53,344 nt of DNA, from NCBI GenBank assembly GCA_035293965.1, contig DATGLW010000103.1, positions 1 to 53,344 of the forward strand, in the 5' to 3' direction. The notes beneath the pieces were generated by a model. It had not been told where the DNA came from and did not search any database. It worked only from the letters and a program-made list of their open reading frames with translations. The translations under genes were made by a program, and so were the position numbers. Source of the stretch: DATGLW01 sp035293965 (GTDB lineage: Bacteria > Actinomycetota > Acidimicrobiia > Acidimicrobiales > RAAP-2). Below, piece after piece: positions 7,638 through 16,752 of this stretch; within the stretch, counting starts at the first letter, position 1; every line of letters begins with the position of its first letter.

Positions 7638-7643
7638 ATGTTG
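7638..7643 (-). promoter_or_regulatory. -10 element, leaderless promoter of the ketopantoate reductase gene
   Basis: CAACAT on the minus strand, 6 nt before GTG 7631. Confidence 0.4.
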
Positions 7644-7677
7644 GCACCGCCGATGCCGTGGCCATGGCGCGGCGCGC

Positions 7678-7683
7678 GATGCT
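7678..7683 (+). promoter_or_regulatory. -10 element, leaderless promoter of the MpaB-type gene
   Basis: GATGCT 6 nt before ATG 7690. It forms a divergent promoter pair with the element at 7638-7643. Confidence 0.4.
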
Positions 7684-7689
7684 GGGCCC

Positions 7690-8649
7690 ATGCGCTCCGT
7701 AGACCCCTCGCGCGTGACGGGCGCGCTGAGCCAGTTGGGTGCCGTCGGGTCCCGCATGGCCCTGGCCTCCGTGCAGGTGCTCGAGCTGGCCGCCGACCCG
7801 GTGCGCCAGGACCTCGCGTCGGCCGTACGGCGCTCGCTGGGCGTGCCCGGCGAGCCGATCGAACCCGCGATGGACCCCGCCACCGCGTTCCTCGAGCCCG
7901 GGGGCGTGACGCGCCGCGTCCACGCCGATCTTCCCTCCATGCTCGTCGGCGGCCTCGCGGCGCTCCTCCTGCAGGCGTTGCATCCCCTTGCCATGGCAGG
8001 GGTCGCCGAGCACTCGAACTACGCCGACGATCCGCACGGGCGGTTGCGCCGCACTGCCGCGTTCGTCGGCGTGACCACCTACGGCACCAAAGACCAGGCC
8101 CGCGAGGCGATCGAGCAGGTGCGGCGCGTGCACCGGCGAGTGCGCGGCATCGCTCCCGACGGTCGCCCCTACGCGGCAGACGACCCCGAGCTCATCACCT
8201 GGGTCCACTCGGCGGAGATGTGGAGCTTCCTGCGTGCCGTGCAGAAGTACGGCCCGGTGCGTTTCTCCCGCGCCGAGTGCGACGCCTACTTCGCGGAGTC
8301 AGCCGTCGTGGCCTACGAGCTCGGCGCCCACTGGGTGCCGCGCAGCGTCGACGAGATGACCGCCTACCTCCGCCGCGTCCGCACCGACCTCTACGCCGGC
8401 CCTCAGGCCCGCGAGGCGCGCGACTTCCTCCTGCGAGGGGTCGGACGCCGACCCGAGGACCGCGCCGTCCACATGGTGCTCGTCGCCGCTGCGGTCGGGA
8501 TCCTCCCGGGCTGGGCGCGCGCCGAGCTCGGCATCCCGTGGCCGCCGCTGTTCGACGAGCTCGTCGTGGCACCCACGGCCCGGGCACTGTGCAGCGCCTT
8601 GCGTTGGGCCCTCGCGCCGGGCCGTTCGCCGAACGCGCCCGCCGCCTGA
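7690..8649 (+). CDS. Oxygenase MpaB family protein (DUF2236)
   Basis: A 319-residue protein of the DUF2236/MpaB family, which includes latex-clearing protein Lcp and the mycophenolic-acid enzyme MpaB. Recognisable parts are the N-terminal MLVGGLAALLLQALHPLAMAGVAEHS, RLRRTAAFVGVTTYG, and TWVHSAEMWSFLRAVQKYG, which carry the conserved His and Arg residues expected near a haem or metal. The long hydrophobic segment near residue 90 is part of the fold and not a clear signal. Probable oxidase or oxygenase; substrate unknown. Confidence 0.82.
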   Translation: MRSVDPSRVTGALSQLGAVGSRMALASVQVLELAADPVRQDLASAVRRSLGVPGEPIEPAMDPATAFLEPGGVTRRVHADLPSMLVGGLAALLLQALHPLAMAGVAEHSNYADDPHGRLRRTAAFVGVTTYGTKDQAREAIEQVRRVHRRVRGIAPDGRPYAADDPELITWVHSAEMWSFLRAVQKYGPVRFSRAECDAYFAESAVVAYELGAHWVPRSVDEMTAYLRRVRTDLYAGPQAREARDFLLRGVGRRPEDRAVHMVLVAAAVGILPGWARAELGIPWPPLFDELVVAPTARALCSALRWALAPGRSPNAPAA

Positions 8650-8701
8650 CGCTGCGGCCACCGCCGGCCCGCGCGCTCGTACCCCCGCCCGCGCCGCACG
8701 G

Positions 8702-9658
8702 TCAGCCGGGGCGGCCGCCTGGGCGAATCCCCCAACCCGCCTCGAACCGCTCGCCCGGTTCGAGGACGACCACGCCCTCGCCAGAGCGCAGTGCGTCAGG
8801 CGGGCAGGTCATGGGCTCGATGGCCACTGACCGGCGCCGCCGATCAGGCTCCGACACCTCGTCGCCCGTGTAGCACATGACGTAGCCGAACTGCCCGTCC
8901 ATCCACACGGCGACCGTGCGCCCTTGCCCAGGTGCCTCCAGCGTCGCCCACGCGAGCCCCGACGCGTCGCGCTCGAGCGCGGTGTAGCAGGCGTCGAGAC
9001 GCGTCGAGCCGATCGCGCGCGGGCGGGTGAGATCGAGCTCCGTCCCCGCTACCGGCCTCACCTCGCCGGTGGGGAGGCGCCGATCGTCGAGCACCAGCCG
9101 CTCGCGCCCGGGAATGCACAGCACCGTCGTGTCGACCCGGCCGGTGCCCACCGTCAAGTAGGGATGGAACCCGAGCCCGAATGGCAACGCGCGAGCACCG
9201 AAGTTCTCGGCCGATGCCGACACCGACAAGCCGTCGCGCCCCACGCGGTAGGTGACGCGCAATCGCAGCACGTGCGGGTAGGCGGGCGTGGGCCGGATGA
9301 CATAGCTCAACGCGACCATGTTCTGGGCGTGTGCCTCGGCTCGCCACGGCACCCACCGCACGAGCCCGTGGATGGCGTTCCCGCGTGCGGGCTCGTCGAT
9401 CGCCGCCTGGCACAGCTCGCCGCCGAACTCATAGCGCCCGTCCCCCAACCGATTCGGCCACGGAGCAAGAACCTGCCCGCGGCCATCGTGCGACCAGTCG
9501 CCGGCCCCGAACCCGTCAAGGACAGGCTCGTTGCCGACGACGTACTCGCGCAACGTTGCGCCGACCTCGGTGACGACGGCGCGCTGCGCGCCGTGGCTGA
9601 TCGTCCATTGCTCGCCTGTCGGCTCGAGGCGCACGCTGTCAGTTCGGTTCGGTGGCAT
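8702..9658 (-). CDS. Aldose 1-epimerase family protein
   Basis: A 318-residue galactose-mutarotase-type beta-sandwich protein. Signature pieces are VLAPWPNRLGDGRYEFGG near residue 67, GNAIHGLVRWVPW (catalytic His), LPFGLGFHPYL (second His) and a C-terminal VAIEPMTCPPDAL with the catalytic Glu. It interconverts alpha and beta anomers of sugars in the cytoplasm. ATG 9658 has no good ribosome-binding site; CAAGCT lies 7 nt upstream. Convergent with the MpaB-type gene. Confidence 0.88.
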   Translation of the reverse strand: MPPNRTDSVRLEPTGEQWTISHGAQRAVVTEVGATLREYVVGNEPVLDGFGAGDWSHDGRGQVLAPWPNRLGDGRYEFGGELCQAAIDEPARGNAIHGLVRWVPWRAEAHAQNMVALSYVIRPTPAYPHVLRLRVTYRVGRDGLSVSASAENFGARALPFGLGFHPYLTVGTGRVDTTVLCIPGRERLVLDDRRLPTGEVRPVAGTELDLTRPRAIGSTRLDACYTALERDASGLAWATLEAPGQGRTVAVWMDGQFGYVMCYTGDEVSEPDRRRRSVAIEPMTCPPDALRSGEGVVVLEPGERFEAGWGIRPGGRPG

Positions 9659-10340
9659 CGTCGTCAGCTTGCATCGTTCGCAGCATCGGCGCCGCTCGGC
9701 TCGTCGCCATTCTTGGCGGCGCGCCGTTCGTCTCGGCGCACCGCTCGCCTCGGTGCACAACCGTCTCGCCGCAGGCAGGATCGAGGTCGGCTGCGCGTCG
9801 AGATCGGACGGCGACGCGTCGAGCTCGGCACCACATCGTACGGCACGCGCGGGGCCGCCGCTCTGAGCGCTCGAGTCTCGCAGCGCGTGCCGTCGCGGTG
9901 CCAGGTCTGCTCGTGCTGCAGCTCGTCAGGTCCGGAATTGCACGGTGCTGGCTGTGTCCGCTACGTTCACGGCAACAGACATCGCCGAGCCGGCCGGACA
10001 GGCAGTAGCGGAGGCTGCCGCAGGGCGTAGCGCCCGGCTGGCCCCGGCTCGAGGGCACCTCGAGGAGATCGCAGGCCGTGACCCGATCTCTGAGCCGCCC
10101 TCGCCGCGTGACGGCGCACACATCCCCCTTTCACCTGCACCGATCCCCTCGTCGCCCAGGAGCCGCCACAGGACAACGACCCAGGGAGCAGCCCGTCAGC
10201 ACCTCGTACGGACACCTGCAAGTCCAGGGCCGTCCGCGCTCGCGCGCGGCCCGCGAGCTGAATGCGTCAACGACGGTCGCCCGCATACCAGCGCCAACTC
10301 GGGCCCTACGGCTCAACCGCGACTCGACGGAGGCACCAGC
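9659..10340. other. 682-bp stretch without a recognisable gene
   Basis: Several overlapping frames are open but none shows a known motif, and codon third-position bias is weak in all. The plus-strand frame from GTG 9945 runs in frame into the Rpf gene, so a longer Rpf precursor cannot be excluded. I looked for the c-di-AMP (ydaO) riboswitch often found before rpf genes and did not see its conserved blocks. Confidence 0.5.
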
Positions 10341-11123
10341 ATGCGCACGCACCGGTTGTACTGTCTCACCCTTCTCGTGTCGGCGACCGCGCTCGCCGAC
10401 ACCGTGACCACTCGCTCCGCGGCACTGGCTGCCGAGCGGCGTCCACCTCACCACCAGCTCCACGCGCAGGAGACCGCGCTGCACGCCCGCTCCGGGCGAA
10501 CCGGCGTTCAACGCCATCGCGGCACGCTTCGCGACGGTGCAGCGCCGACAGGGGGAGGGTGGCATCGTGTGGCGGCGAGCCTGTCACCGAGCCTCGCGTC
10601 GGGGATCGCCACCACCGCGCTCGAGGCGTCGCTGCGCACCGCGCTCGACGCGAAGCTGGTGCTCGACTCGACAGCGGTATCCGTCCAGCAGGCACAGGTG
10701 GAACAGGTCGAGCACGCGTTCGTCACTGCGGTGCAAGTGCAGCAGTACCTCGACGTGCAGAACTACTTGGCCGCGCAGTACTTCCTCACCGTCAGTGCGC
10801 AGGCAGCACAGGCAGCCGCGTCGCGCGCGCAGCTCGCCACGGCTGCGTCGGCGTCCTCCGCAGCCGCGCCGGCAGCCAGTGCCGCCAGCGGGTCGGTGTG
10901 GGCAGCACTTCGCAACTGCGAGTCGGGGGGCAATTACGCGGACGACACGGGCAATGGCTTCTACGGCGCGTACCAGTTCTCGCTCGGCACTTGGCAATCC
11001 CTCGGCTATTCCGGCTTGCCGAGCGACGCGCCCCCGTCGGTCCAGGACGCCGCGGCGCGCCAGCTGCAGGCGCGAAGCGGCTGGGGGCAGTGGCCGGCGT
11101 GCAGCGCCAAGCTCGGCCTCTGA
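10341..11123 (+). CDS. Secreted Rpf-type transglycosylase (resuscitation-promoting factor domain)
   Basis: A 260-residue protein with an N-terminal signal peptide (basic RTHR, then a hydrophobic stretch ending in Ala-rich sequence by about residue 32). An Ala/Gln/Val-rich, probably coiled middle follows. The C-terminal Rpf domain is at about 186-260: W-A-A-L-R-N-C-E-S-G-G-N-Y, then GNGFYGAYQFSLGTW and GWGQWPACS. Glu194 is the expected catalytic acid and the two Cys should pair. Rpf enzymes cut peptidoglycan and help dormant cells resume growth. GACGGAGG 7 nt before ATG 10341 supports this start. Residues 40-90 are unusually Arg/His-rich with weak codon bias, so a pair of compensating frameshifts there is possible. 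Confidence 0.85.
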   Translation: MRTHRLYCLTLLVSATALADTVTTRSAALAAERRPPHHQLHAQETALHARSGRTGVQRHRGTLRDGAAPTGGGWHRVAASLSPSLASGIATTALEASLRTALDAKLVLDSTAVSVQQAQVEQVEHAFVTAVQVQQYLDVQNYLAAQYFLTVSAQAAQAAASRAQLATAASASSAAAPAASAASGSVWAALRNCESGGNYADDTGNGFYGAYQFSLGTWQSLGYSGLPSDAPPSVQDAAARQLQARSGWGQWPACSAKLGL

Positions 11124-11252
11124 GGGCGACGACTTGGCACCAACCGGTCGGCATCGTCTGGCGCGACGCGCTGCACGATACAGGACCGGCCGGTTCGGAG
11201 CAGACCGGGGTGTCCCCAGACAAGGGCGCCGCCGTGCCAAGCTCTCCTGGCA

Positions 11253-11602
11253 ATGTCGGCCCATCCTCCCCGACCCCTCACCTCTGATCGGGCGCGCCTG
11301 GCGGCACGCCGGCGGGCCCGCCTGCGGCGCCGACGGCGCACGGCAGCCGTGGCCGCCGTGCTGACCGTGGCCGCCATCGCCGCGGCTGTCGTGACCAGCG
11401 GCAGTGGGTCGCCGCCACCGGGCTCGGGGGCCACGTCGGCGGCATCGGTGGGCTCCGCCGGGCACTCGTCCGCCCGCGCCGGCCGAACGGTGGCCGACCA
11501 CCGTTCCGCGCAGGGGCGCACCCGAGGGGGTGCCGGACCGAGCGGACGGCGAGCCGGAACGGGCGCGAAGCCCCGGGGATCCCGGCAGTCGAGTCGGGAG
11601 TC
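11253..11602 (+). other. Probable N-terminal membrane-anchor segment of the Kelch protein, in a different frame
   Basis: From ATG 11253 the frame encodes a basic cluster (RLAARRRARLRRRRR) and then a hydrophobic segment AAVAAVLTVAAIAAAVV, the shape of a membrane anchor or signal. A Ser/Gly/Pro-rich linker follows. This frame then runs as nonsense over the start of the downstream Kelch gene, which is in another frame. The simplest reading is one gene split by a frameshift somewhere between about 11500 and 11600. Confidence 0.45.
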
Positions 11603-13438
11603 GTGCCGTGGCAGCTGGCTGCCCCCGTCAGCCGCGAGGTGGCGCTGGCCGGGCCCGGCAGCCAACTGGTGCTGCTCGGGGGCCTGGCGAGCCCCAGCTC
11701 CTCCTCGTCGGCGATCACAGCGCTCGGTCTGCCGGCCGGGACCGCCCAACCTCTCGGAAGCCTGCCGACGGCAGGCCATGACGCCGCCGGAGCGGTCCTG
11801 GGCCACCGCTTCTTCGTGTTCGGTGGGGGTGCCTCGTCCACCGTCGACACGGTCGAGGCCCTCCCCCAGGTGCCCCAGGGGGCCGCCACCGGATCCAGCG
11901 CCACGGTCGTGGGCCACCTTCCTCAGCCGCGTTCGGATGCGGTGGCCGTGGTGGTCGGCTCCGAGGCCTACCTCGTCGGCGGCTACGACGGCACGCGCCC
12001 GGATCCCGGGGTGGTCGCCACCCGCGACGGGCGCAGCTTCCGCCAGGTGGCCTCCCTGCCCGTGCCGGTCCGCTACCCAGCGGTGGCCGCGCTCGGGCGC
12101 ACTATCTACGTGTTCGGGGGCATGGCCGTGACCGGCTCCCACGCGGGCCAACCCCTGGCCACCCTCCAGCGGATCGATCTCGCCACCGGTACGGCGCGTG
12201 TGGTGGGAAGGTTGCCCGCGCCTCTTGCCGGTGCGAGCGCGATCGACATCGGGGGCCACCTGTACGTGGCGGGCGGCACGTCATCGGCTGCCGGACCCCC
12301 TTCGGCGACCATCTGGGCGTTCGACCCCCGCTCGAACCGCCTTCTGGCAGCAGGGTCCCTGCGGGCTCCGGTGGCCTACGGGGCCATGGCCGCCCTGGGG
12401 AGCACCGCCTGGCTCGTCGGCGGCGAAGCCGGCGGCGTGCCCACCGCCACGGTGCAGATGCTCCGCCCTGACCCCGCCTTCGGTGTGGCGGGGGCACCGG
12501 GGGCAGGTTCGCCGTACTTCGGCGCGCGCTTGCTGGTCGCCGACCGCGGCAACGACCGGCTCCTGCTGCTTGACGACACCGGGAAGATCGTCTGGACGTA
12601 CCCCAACCCGACGGCGCCCCCACCCCCTGGCCCGAAGGGCTTCTACTTCCCCGACGACGCCTTCTTCGTCCACCACGGCACGGCCATCTTGTCCAACCAG
12701 GAGGAGAACGAGACGATCGTCGAGATCGGCTTCCCCTCGGGCAAGATCCTGTGGACCTACGGCCACCCCGCCCAGATCGGATCGGCACCGGGCTACCTGC
12801 ACGAGCCCGATGACGCCTACCTGCTCAAGAACGGCCAGATCACGGTGGCCGACGCCGACAACTGCCGGGTCCTCGTCATCAACGCGGACGGCTCGCTGGC
12901 GAGCCAGATCGGCACCACCGGCCGCTGTGTGCACCAGCCGCCGAGCGCCATGGCGAGCCCCAACGGCGACACGCCCCTGGCCGACGGCAACCTCCTCGTG
13001 TCGGAGATCACCGGGTCGTGGGTGGACGAGTACACGCTGACGGGCCAGCTCGTGTGGAGCACGCACGTGGCCGTGGGCTATCCCTCCGACCCCCAGCAAC
13101 TGGGCCCGGACCTGTACCTGATGGCGGACTACTCGACCCCGGGGGGCATCGTCGAGTTCAACCGGGCCGGCCAGATCCTCTATCGCTACCAGCCGACGAG
13201 CGGGGAGGGCATGCTCAACCAGCCCTCGCTGGTCGAACGGCTGCCGAGCGGCGTGTTCATGGTCAATGACGACTACCGTGACCGCATGGTCGCCATCGAC
13301 CCGACGACCCAGGCCATCGTCTGGCAGTACGGGGTGACGGACCACCCGGGCACAGCCCCGGGCACGCTCGACATTCCCGACGGCTTCGACCTGCTGCTCC
13401 GAAACGGCACGACGCCGACCCACCCCCAGACCGGCTGA
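11603..13438 (+). CDS. Kelch-repeat / arylsulfotransferase-like beta-propeller protein
   Basis: At least 611 residues in two halves. Residues about 20-280 carry Kelch repeats (repeated F-V-F-G-G, Y-L-V-G-G-Y, I-Y-V-F-G-G-M, L-Y-V-A-G-G). Residues about 300-605 resemble the arylsulfotransferase/NHL type: LLVADRGNDRLLLLDDTGKIVWTY, YFPDDAFFVHHGTAI, YLHEPDDAYLL and MVNDDYRDRMVAIDP. Such proteins are usually exported; catalytic function is unproven. The listed start is GTG 11603, but this leaves a propeller with no export signal. A membrane anchor in another frame just upstream suggests that the true start is ATG 11253. Confidence 0.75.
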   Translation: MPWQLAAPVSREVALAGPGSQLVLLGGLASPSSSSSAITALGLPAGTAQPLGSLPTAGHDAAGAVLGHRFFVFGGGASSTVDTVEALPQVPQGAATGSSATVVGHLPQPRSDAVAVVVGSEAYLVGGYDGTRPDPGVVATRDGRSFRQVASLPVPVRYPAVAALGRTIYVFGGMAVTGSHAGQPLATLQRIDLATGTARVVGRLPAPLAGASAIDIGGHLYVAGGTSSAAGPPSATIWAFDPRSNRLLAAGSLRAPVAYGAMAALGSTAWLVGGEAGGVPTATVQMLRPDPAFGVAGAPGAGSPYFGARLLVADRGNDRLLLLDDTGKIVWTYPNPTAPPPPGPKGFYFPDDAFFVHHGTAILSNQEENETIVEIGFPSGKILWTYGHPAQIGSAPGYLHEPDDAYLLKNGQITVADADNCRVLVINADGSLASQIGTTGRCVHQPPSAMASPNGDTPLADGNLLVSEITGSWVDEYTLTGQLVWSTHVAVGYPSDPQQLGPDLYLMADYSTPGGIVEFNRAGQILYRYQPTSGEGMLNQPSLVERLPSGVFMVNDDYRDRMVAIDPTTQAIVWQYGVTDHPGTAPGTLDIPDGFDLLLRNGTTPTHPQTG

Positions 13439-13516
13439 CCGAGACCGGCCGACCGGGACCGGCTGACCCGAACCTGTTACGAACCGCCGCATCCGGCCGC
13501 CGGAGCCCCATGATGG

Positions 13517-13966
13517 TCACGAGTCGTCGTCCCCCGGGGGCCGGCGGCTCCGCTTGACCGCCGAGCGGTGCCGCTTCGCCTCCAACCGGCGCTCCCCGGC
13601 GGCCGGCGGCGGCGCCGTCGGCCGCCGGGGAGTCTCGGCTCGCAGGGCTGCCTCGAGGCGCGCCCGGAGCCGTTCGGTGGCGAGCTCGCGGTTGCGGGCC
13701 TGCGAGCGGTCTTCCGACGCGCTCGCCCGGACCACCCGCCCGACCCGCTCGAGCAGGCGAGCCCGCTGGCGGGGGCCCAAGGCGCCAGAGCGACCCACGT
13801 CGAAGCGGACCTCGACCCGGCTCGCCGTGCGGTTGGCGTGCTGGCCGCCCGGCCCTCCAGGCGTGGTGGCCCGCCACTGGATCTCCGAGAGGGGGATCGA
13901 GAGCGACCGGGTCACCCTGAGACGGCCGCCGGACGTGCCCTGGTCCTCTTGTCTTCGAGGCGGCAT
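13517..13966 (-). CDS. arfB: Peptidyl-tRNA hydrolase ArfB-type (release-factor-like, GGQ)
   Basis: A 149-residue protein with PGGPGGQHANRTASRVEVRFD, the GGQ catalytic loop of class I release factors, and a strongly basic C-terminal tail ending RSRRPPGDDDS. ArfB rescues ribosomes stalled on mRNAs lacking a stop codon: the tail probes the empty mRNA channel and the GGQ loop hydrolyses peptidyl-tRNA. The domain is free-standing, without the stop-codon recognition domain. GGAG precedes ATG 13966 by 6 nt. It begins 20 bp after the acyl-CoA ligase gene, so the two are probably co-transcribed. Confidence 0.88.
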   Translation of the reverse strand: MPPRRQEDQGTSGGRLRVTRSLSIPLSEIQWRATTPGGPGGQHANRTASRVEVRFDVGRSGALGPRQRARLLERVGRVVRASASEDRSQARNRELATERLRARLEAALRAETPRRPTAPPPAAGERRLEAKRHRSAVKRSRRPPGDDDS

Positions 13967-13986
13967 CCGCGGCTCCGGGAGAGCCC

Positions 13987-15654
13987 TCAGGCGTCGAACC
14001 GCCCCCGCAGGGCGTCCTTGCGCACTTTGCCCGTGGCCCCGCGGGGCAGCTCGTCGGTGACCATCGCCACGCGTGAGGGGATCTTGTAGGCGGCGAGGCG
14101 TGCCGACAGGAACGACCGGAGCTCGTCGGGGTCGAGGGATGCCCCCGGGTGGAGGCGGACAACGGCGGCGACCTCCTCGCCGAGGCGCTCGTGGGAGAGC
14201 CCGAGCACCGCCACCTCGCGCACGGCCGGGTGCTCGTGGATGGCGGCCTCGACCTCCGCGCACGACACGTTCTCACCCCCGCGTACGACGAGGTCCTTCA
14301 GCCGGTCGTCGACGTACAGGTAGCCCTCGGCGTCGAGATGGCCGGCGTCGCCGGTGCGCAGCCAACCCCCAACCAGCGTCGCCGCGGTCTCCTCGGGGCG
14401 GTTCCAGTAGCACCGCATGAGGTTGGGGCCCCGGAACCAGATCTCGCCCCGTTGGCCGGGCGGCAGCGCACGGCCGGCCGGGTCGCGGACCTCGACGTCC
14501 ATGATCGGGACGGTGCGCCCGGTGCTCGCCGGCCGCGCCAGGTAGTCGTCCCCCGAGATGGTCGGGCCGTACGCGTTCGTCTCGGTCAGGCCATAGCCGG
14601 CCGCAGGCTGGCCGGACGCGATGCGGGCAGCCACCTGGCGCACGAGCGAGGGAGGGGTCGGGGCTCCCCCGCCTCCGACCGACCGCAAGCTCGAGACGTC
14701 GAAGTCGCCGAGCCGGGGGGACGCCATGAGGTCGAGCGTCTGGGTGGGGACGCCCACGAAGTTGGTGACGCGCTCACGCTCGATGAGGGCGAGCGCGGCC
14801 TCGGGATCCCACTTTCGCATCATGACCAGCTTGTAGCCCATCGCCGTGCAGGCCAGCAGCACCGGGATGCACCCGGTCGCATGGAACAGCGGCACCACGA
14901 GGATGAACACGCGCGCACCGCCCTCGTCGGCGCCCGGTCGGCGCTCCTCAGCGATGGCGGCGGCGCACCCGAACGCGAGCAGGGCCTGGAGCACGGCCCG
15001 GTGGGTGGACAGCACCCCCTTCGGGGGCCCACTCGTGCCCGAGGTGTAGAGCAGCAGCGCGTCGTCGTCGGGCGACAGAGAAGGGGTCGCCGCGGCCGGC
15101 GGCGGTTCCCGAGTGAGGTCCTCGAGCAGCTGCACGCCCTGGGGCACTGCCGAGCGGCCCCAGCGGGCGGCGACCGTCGCTCGTACGGCTGTGGCGCCCA
15201 GCACCGCCCGTGTGCGCGCCACCCGCTCCTGGTCGGCCACGAGCACCGTGGCGCCGCAGTCGGCGAGCACGGAGCCCAGCTCCTCGCCGGTCCACCAAGC
15301 GTTGAGCGGCACGGCCACCGCACCGGCGCACAGGGCCGCGCCGAAGGCCACCACCCACTCGGGGAGGTTCCGCATGGCGATGGCCACCCGCTCGCCCTTG
15401 CCGACGCCGAGGCTCGCCAGTGCGGCGGCGAGCGCATCCACGCGTGCGGCCACCTTCGCGAAGCTCCACCGCTCGTGGCCGTAGACGAGGAAGGGGCGCC
15501 TCCCATGGGCGCGCAGAGCCCCGAACAGGTCACGCAGCGTCGGCGGGGCGTTGACGAAGACCCGGTAGGAGGCCCCGTCGATCAGCGCCTCTGCCGTCTC
15601 GAAGACCTGGCCCGGCGCGGTCACCTTGGCTGCCGCCTCGTCGAAGCCGAGCAT
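13987..15654 (-). CDS. AMP-dependent acyl-CoA ligase (fatty-acid CoA synthetase type)
   Basis: A 555-residue adenylate-forming enzyme. Core motifs in order: LLYTSGTSGPPKG (P-loop), AAGYGLTETNAYGPT, the hinge Asp in WLRTGDAGHLDAEGYLYVDDR, RGGENVSCAEVEAAI, and the C-terminal catalytic Lys in LPRGATGKVRKDAL. It should activate a carboxylic acid with ATP and CoA. The substrate cannot be read, but class-I ligases of this length usually take medium- or long-chain or aromatic acids. ATG 15654 is preceded by GGAAGAGG. It may feed the acyl-CoA dehydrogenase genes elsewhere in the window. Confidence 0.92.
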   Translation of the reverse strand: MLGFDEAAAKVTAPGQVFETAEALIDGASYRVFVNAPPTLRDLFGALRAHGRRPFLVYGHERWSFAKVAARVDALAAALASLGVGKGERVAIAMRNLPEWVVAFGAALCAGAVAVPLNAWWTGEELGSVLADCGATVLVADQERVARTRAVLGATAVRATVAARWGRSAVPQGVQLLEDLTREPPPAAATPSLSPDDDALLLYTSGTSGPPKGVLSTHRAVLQALLAFGCAAAIAEERRPGADEGGARVFILVVPLFHATGCIPVLLACTAMGYKLVMMRKWDPEAALALIERERVTNFVGVPTQTLDLMASPRLGDFDVSSLRSVGGGGAPTPPSLVRQVAARIASGQPAAGYGLTETNAYGPTISGDDYLARPASTGRTVPIMDVEVRDPAGRALPPGQRGEIWFRGPNLMRCYWNRPEETAATLVGGWLRTGDAGHLDAEGYLYVDDRLKDLVVRGGENVSCAEVEAAIHEHPAVREVAVLGLSHERLGEEVAAVVRLHPGASLDPDELRSFLSARLAAYKIPSRVAMVTDELPRGATGKVRKDALRGRFDA

Positions 15655-15753
15655 TACGCGCCAACCTCTTCCCGCCGCCCCCGCCGCTCCCGCACGCCGC
15701 CGCGCACAGCCGGCGCCCGGGCGAGGCTGTGGCGAGCCTGCTCCACGCTGTGG

Positions 15754-16164
15754 TCAGGTCCCCGCGGCCGGGTCGCCGACCTCGGCCCACACCGTCTTGC
15801 CGGCCCTGCCGGGAAGGGGAGTCACCCCCCAGCGCGCGGACGCCTCGGCAACGATCCCGAGGCCCCTGCCTCCCGTGGCGCCGGGGCCCGGCCACGTGCG
15901 GGCGACCTGGCCGTGCCCGGAGTCCGACACGCCGATCCACACACCGCCGTCGCGGCGCCGCAGGTCGACAGAGATGGGGGGGCGACCGTGCAGGACGGCA
16001 TTGGTGACGAGCTCGTTCAGGACGAGCGTGACGAGGCTGGCGCCGGACACCCGCCAGCCGGCGACGACGCCGGCGGCCCACTCTCGTGCAGCTCGCGGGG
16101 CGCGCAGCGCCGCGGGGAAGCTCCGGCGGGCCTCGTCGCTCACCCCTGCACGTTCCACCACCAC
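15754..16164 (-). CDS. RsbW-like anti-sigma regulatory histidine-kinase-type ATPase
   Basis: A 136-residue HATPase domain. LVLNELVTNAVLHG is the N-box, DSGHGQV the G1 box and GGRGLGIVAEASARWGV the G2 region. No phospho-accepting His or sensor domain is present. Such stand-alone domains act as serine-kinase anti-sigma factors or as regulatory ATPases. No partner anti-anti-sigma or sigma gene is adjacent, so its target is unknown. Starts GTG 16164, 16161 and 16158 are all possible. Confidence 0.8.
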   Translation of the reverse strand: MVVERAGVSDEARRSFPAALRAPRAAREWAAGVVAGWRVSGASLVTLVLNELVTNAVLHGRPPISVDLRRRDGGVWIGVSDSGHGQVARTWPGPGATGGRGLGIVAEASARWGVTPLPGRAGKTVWAEVGDPAAGT

Positions 16165-16271
16165 CCACGCTCCTCACCGGCGATCGTGACGGCCACCACC
16201 GTACCCAGCGGCACGCCGATCCATGTGCATCGGCACACGAGGGGGCGCCGGCCACTACGGTGGCCCGCCGA

Positions 16272-16730
16272 GTGAAGCGGCTGCTCTTCGTGCACCACAC
16301 GGCGTCCCCGAGCCTCCACGCGATGGCGATCGCTGCCGAGGAGGGCGCCCGCGACCCGGCCATCGAGGGCGTCGAGGTGGTCGTGGCGCCGGCCCTGTCG
16401 GCCAGCGCCACCGACGTGCTGGCTGCCGACGGCTACCTGCTCGGGACCCCCGTCAACCTCGGGTACATCTCGGGGGCCCTCAAGCACTTCTTCGACCAGA
16501 TCTACTACCCCTGCCTCGCGGCCACTCGGGGCCGGCCCTTCGGCGCCTACCTCCACGCCAACAGCGACGCCACCGGGGCCCTGCGGGCCATCGAGGTCAT
16601 CACCACAGGCCTGGGCTGGCGCCCTGCCCAGGCGCCGGTGGTGGTCAGCGGCACCCCCTCTCGCCAGGACCTCGAGGCGTGCCGCGAGCTCGGCGCCGCG
16701 CTGGCTGCGGGCCTGGCCCTCGACCTGTGA
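16272..16730 (+). CDS. NADPH-dependent FMN reductase / flavodoxin-family protein
   Basis: A 152-residue flavodoxin-fold protein. The N-terminal KRLLFVHHTASPSLHAMA is the FMN phosphate loop and LLGTPVNLGYISGALKHFFDQ binds the isoalloxazine ring. It should carry FMN and transfer electrons or reduce flavins or quinones. GTG 16272 gives the typical family start; GTG 16260 in frame is the alternative. TACGGT at 16256-16261 is a plausible -10. Ribonuclease Z follows after 22 bp. Confidence 0.82.
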   Translation: MKRLLFVHHTASPSLHAMAIAAEEGARDPAIEGVEVVVAPALSASATDVLAADGYLLGTPVNLGYISGALKHFFDQIYYPCLAATRGRPFGAYLHANSDATGALRAIEVITTGLGWRPAQAPVVVSGTPSRQDLEACRELGAALAAGLALDL

Positions 16731-16740
16731 GTCCACCGGC

Positions 16741-16746
16741 CACAAT
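16741..16746 (+). promoter_or_regulatory. -10 element, leaderless promoter of ribonuclease Z
   Basis: CACAAT 6 nt before GTG 16753, in the gap after the flavodoxin gene. Confidence 0.45.
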
Positions 16747-16752
16747 GGGCAG

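Noticed and set aside
9659..10340. c-di-AMP riboswitch before the Rpf gene
   Set aside because: The conserved GGGGTGAATC and GTCAGCTAACC-type blocks are absent on either strand.
9945..10340. Longer Rpf precursor starting at GTG 9945
   Set aside because: The frame is open, but the signal peptide and ribosome-binding site at 10341 fit secretion better.
10480..10570. Compensating frameshifts inside the Rpf gene
   Set aside because: An alternative frame reads FNAIAARFATVQRRQG, which looks protein-like, but no homologue can be checked and the main frame is open and has a signal peptide and an intact Rpf domain.
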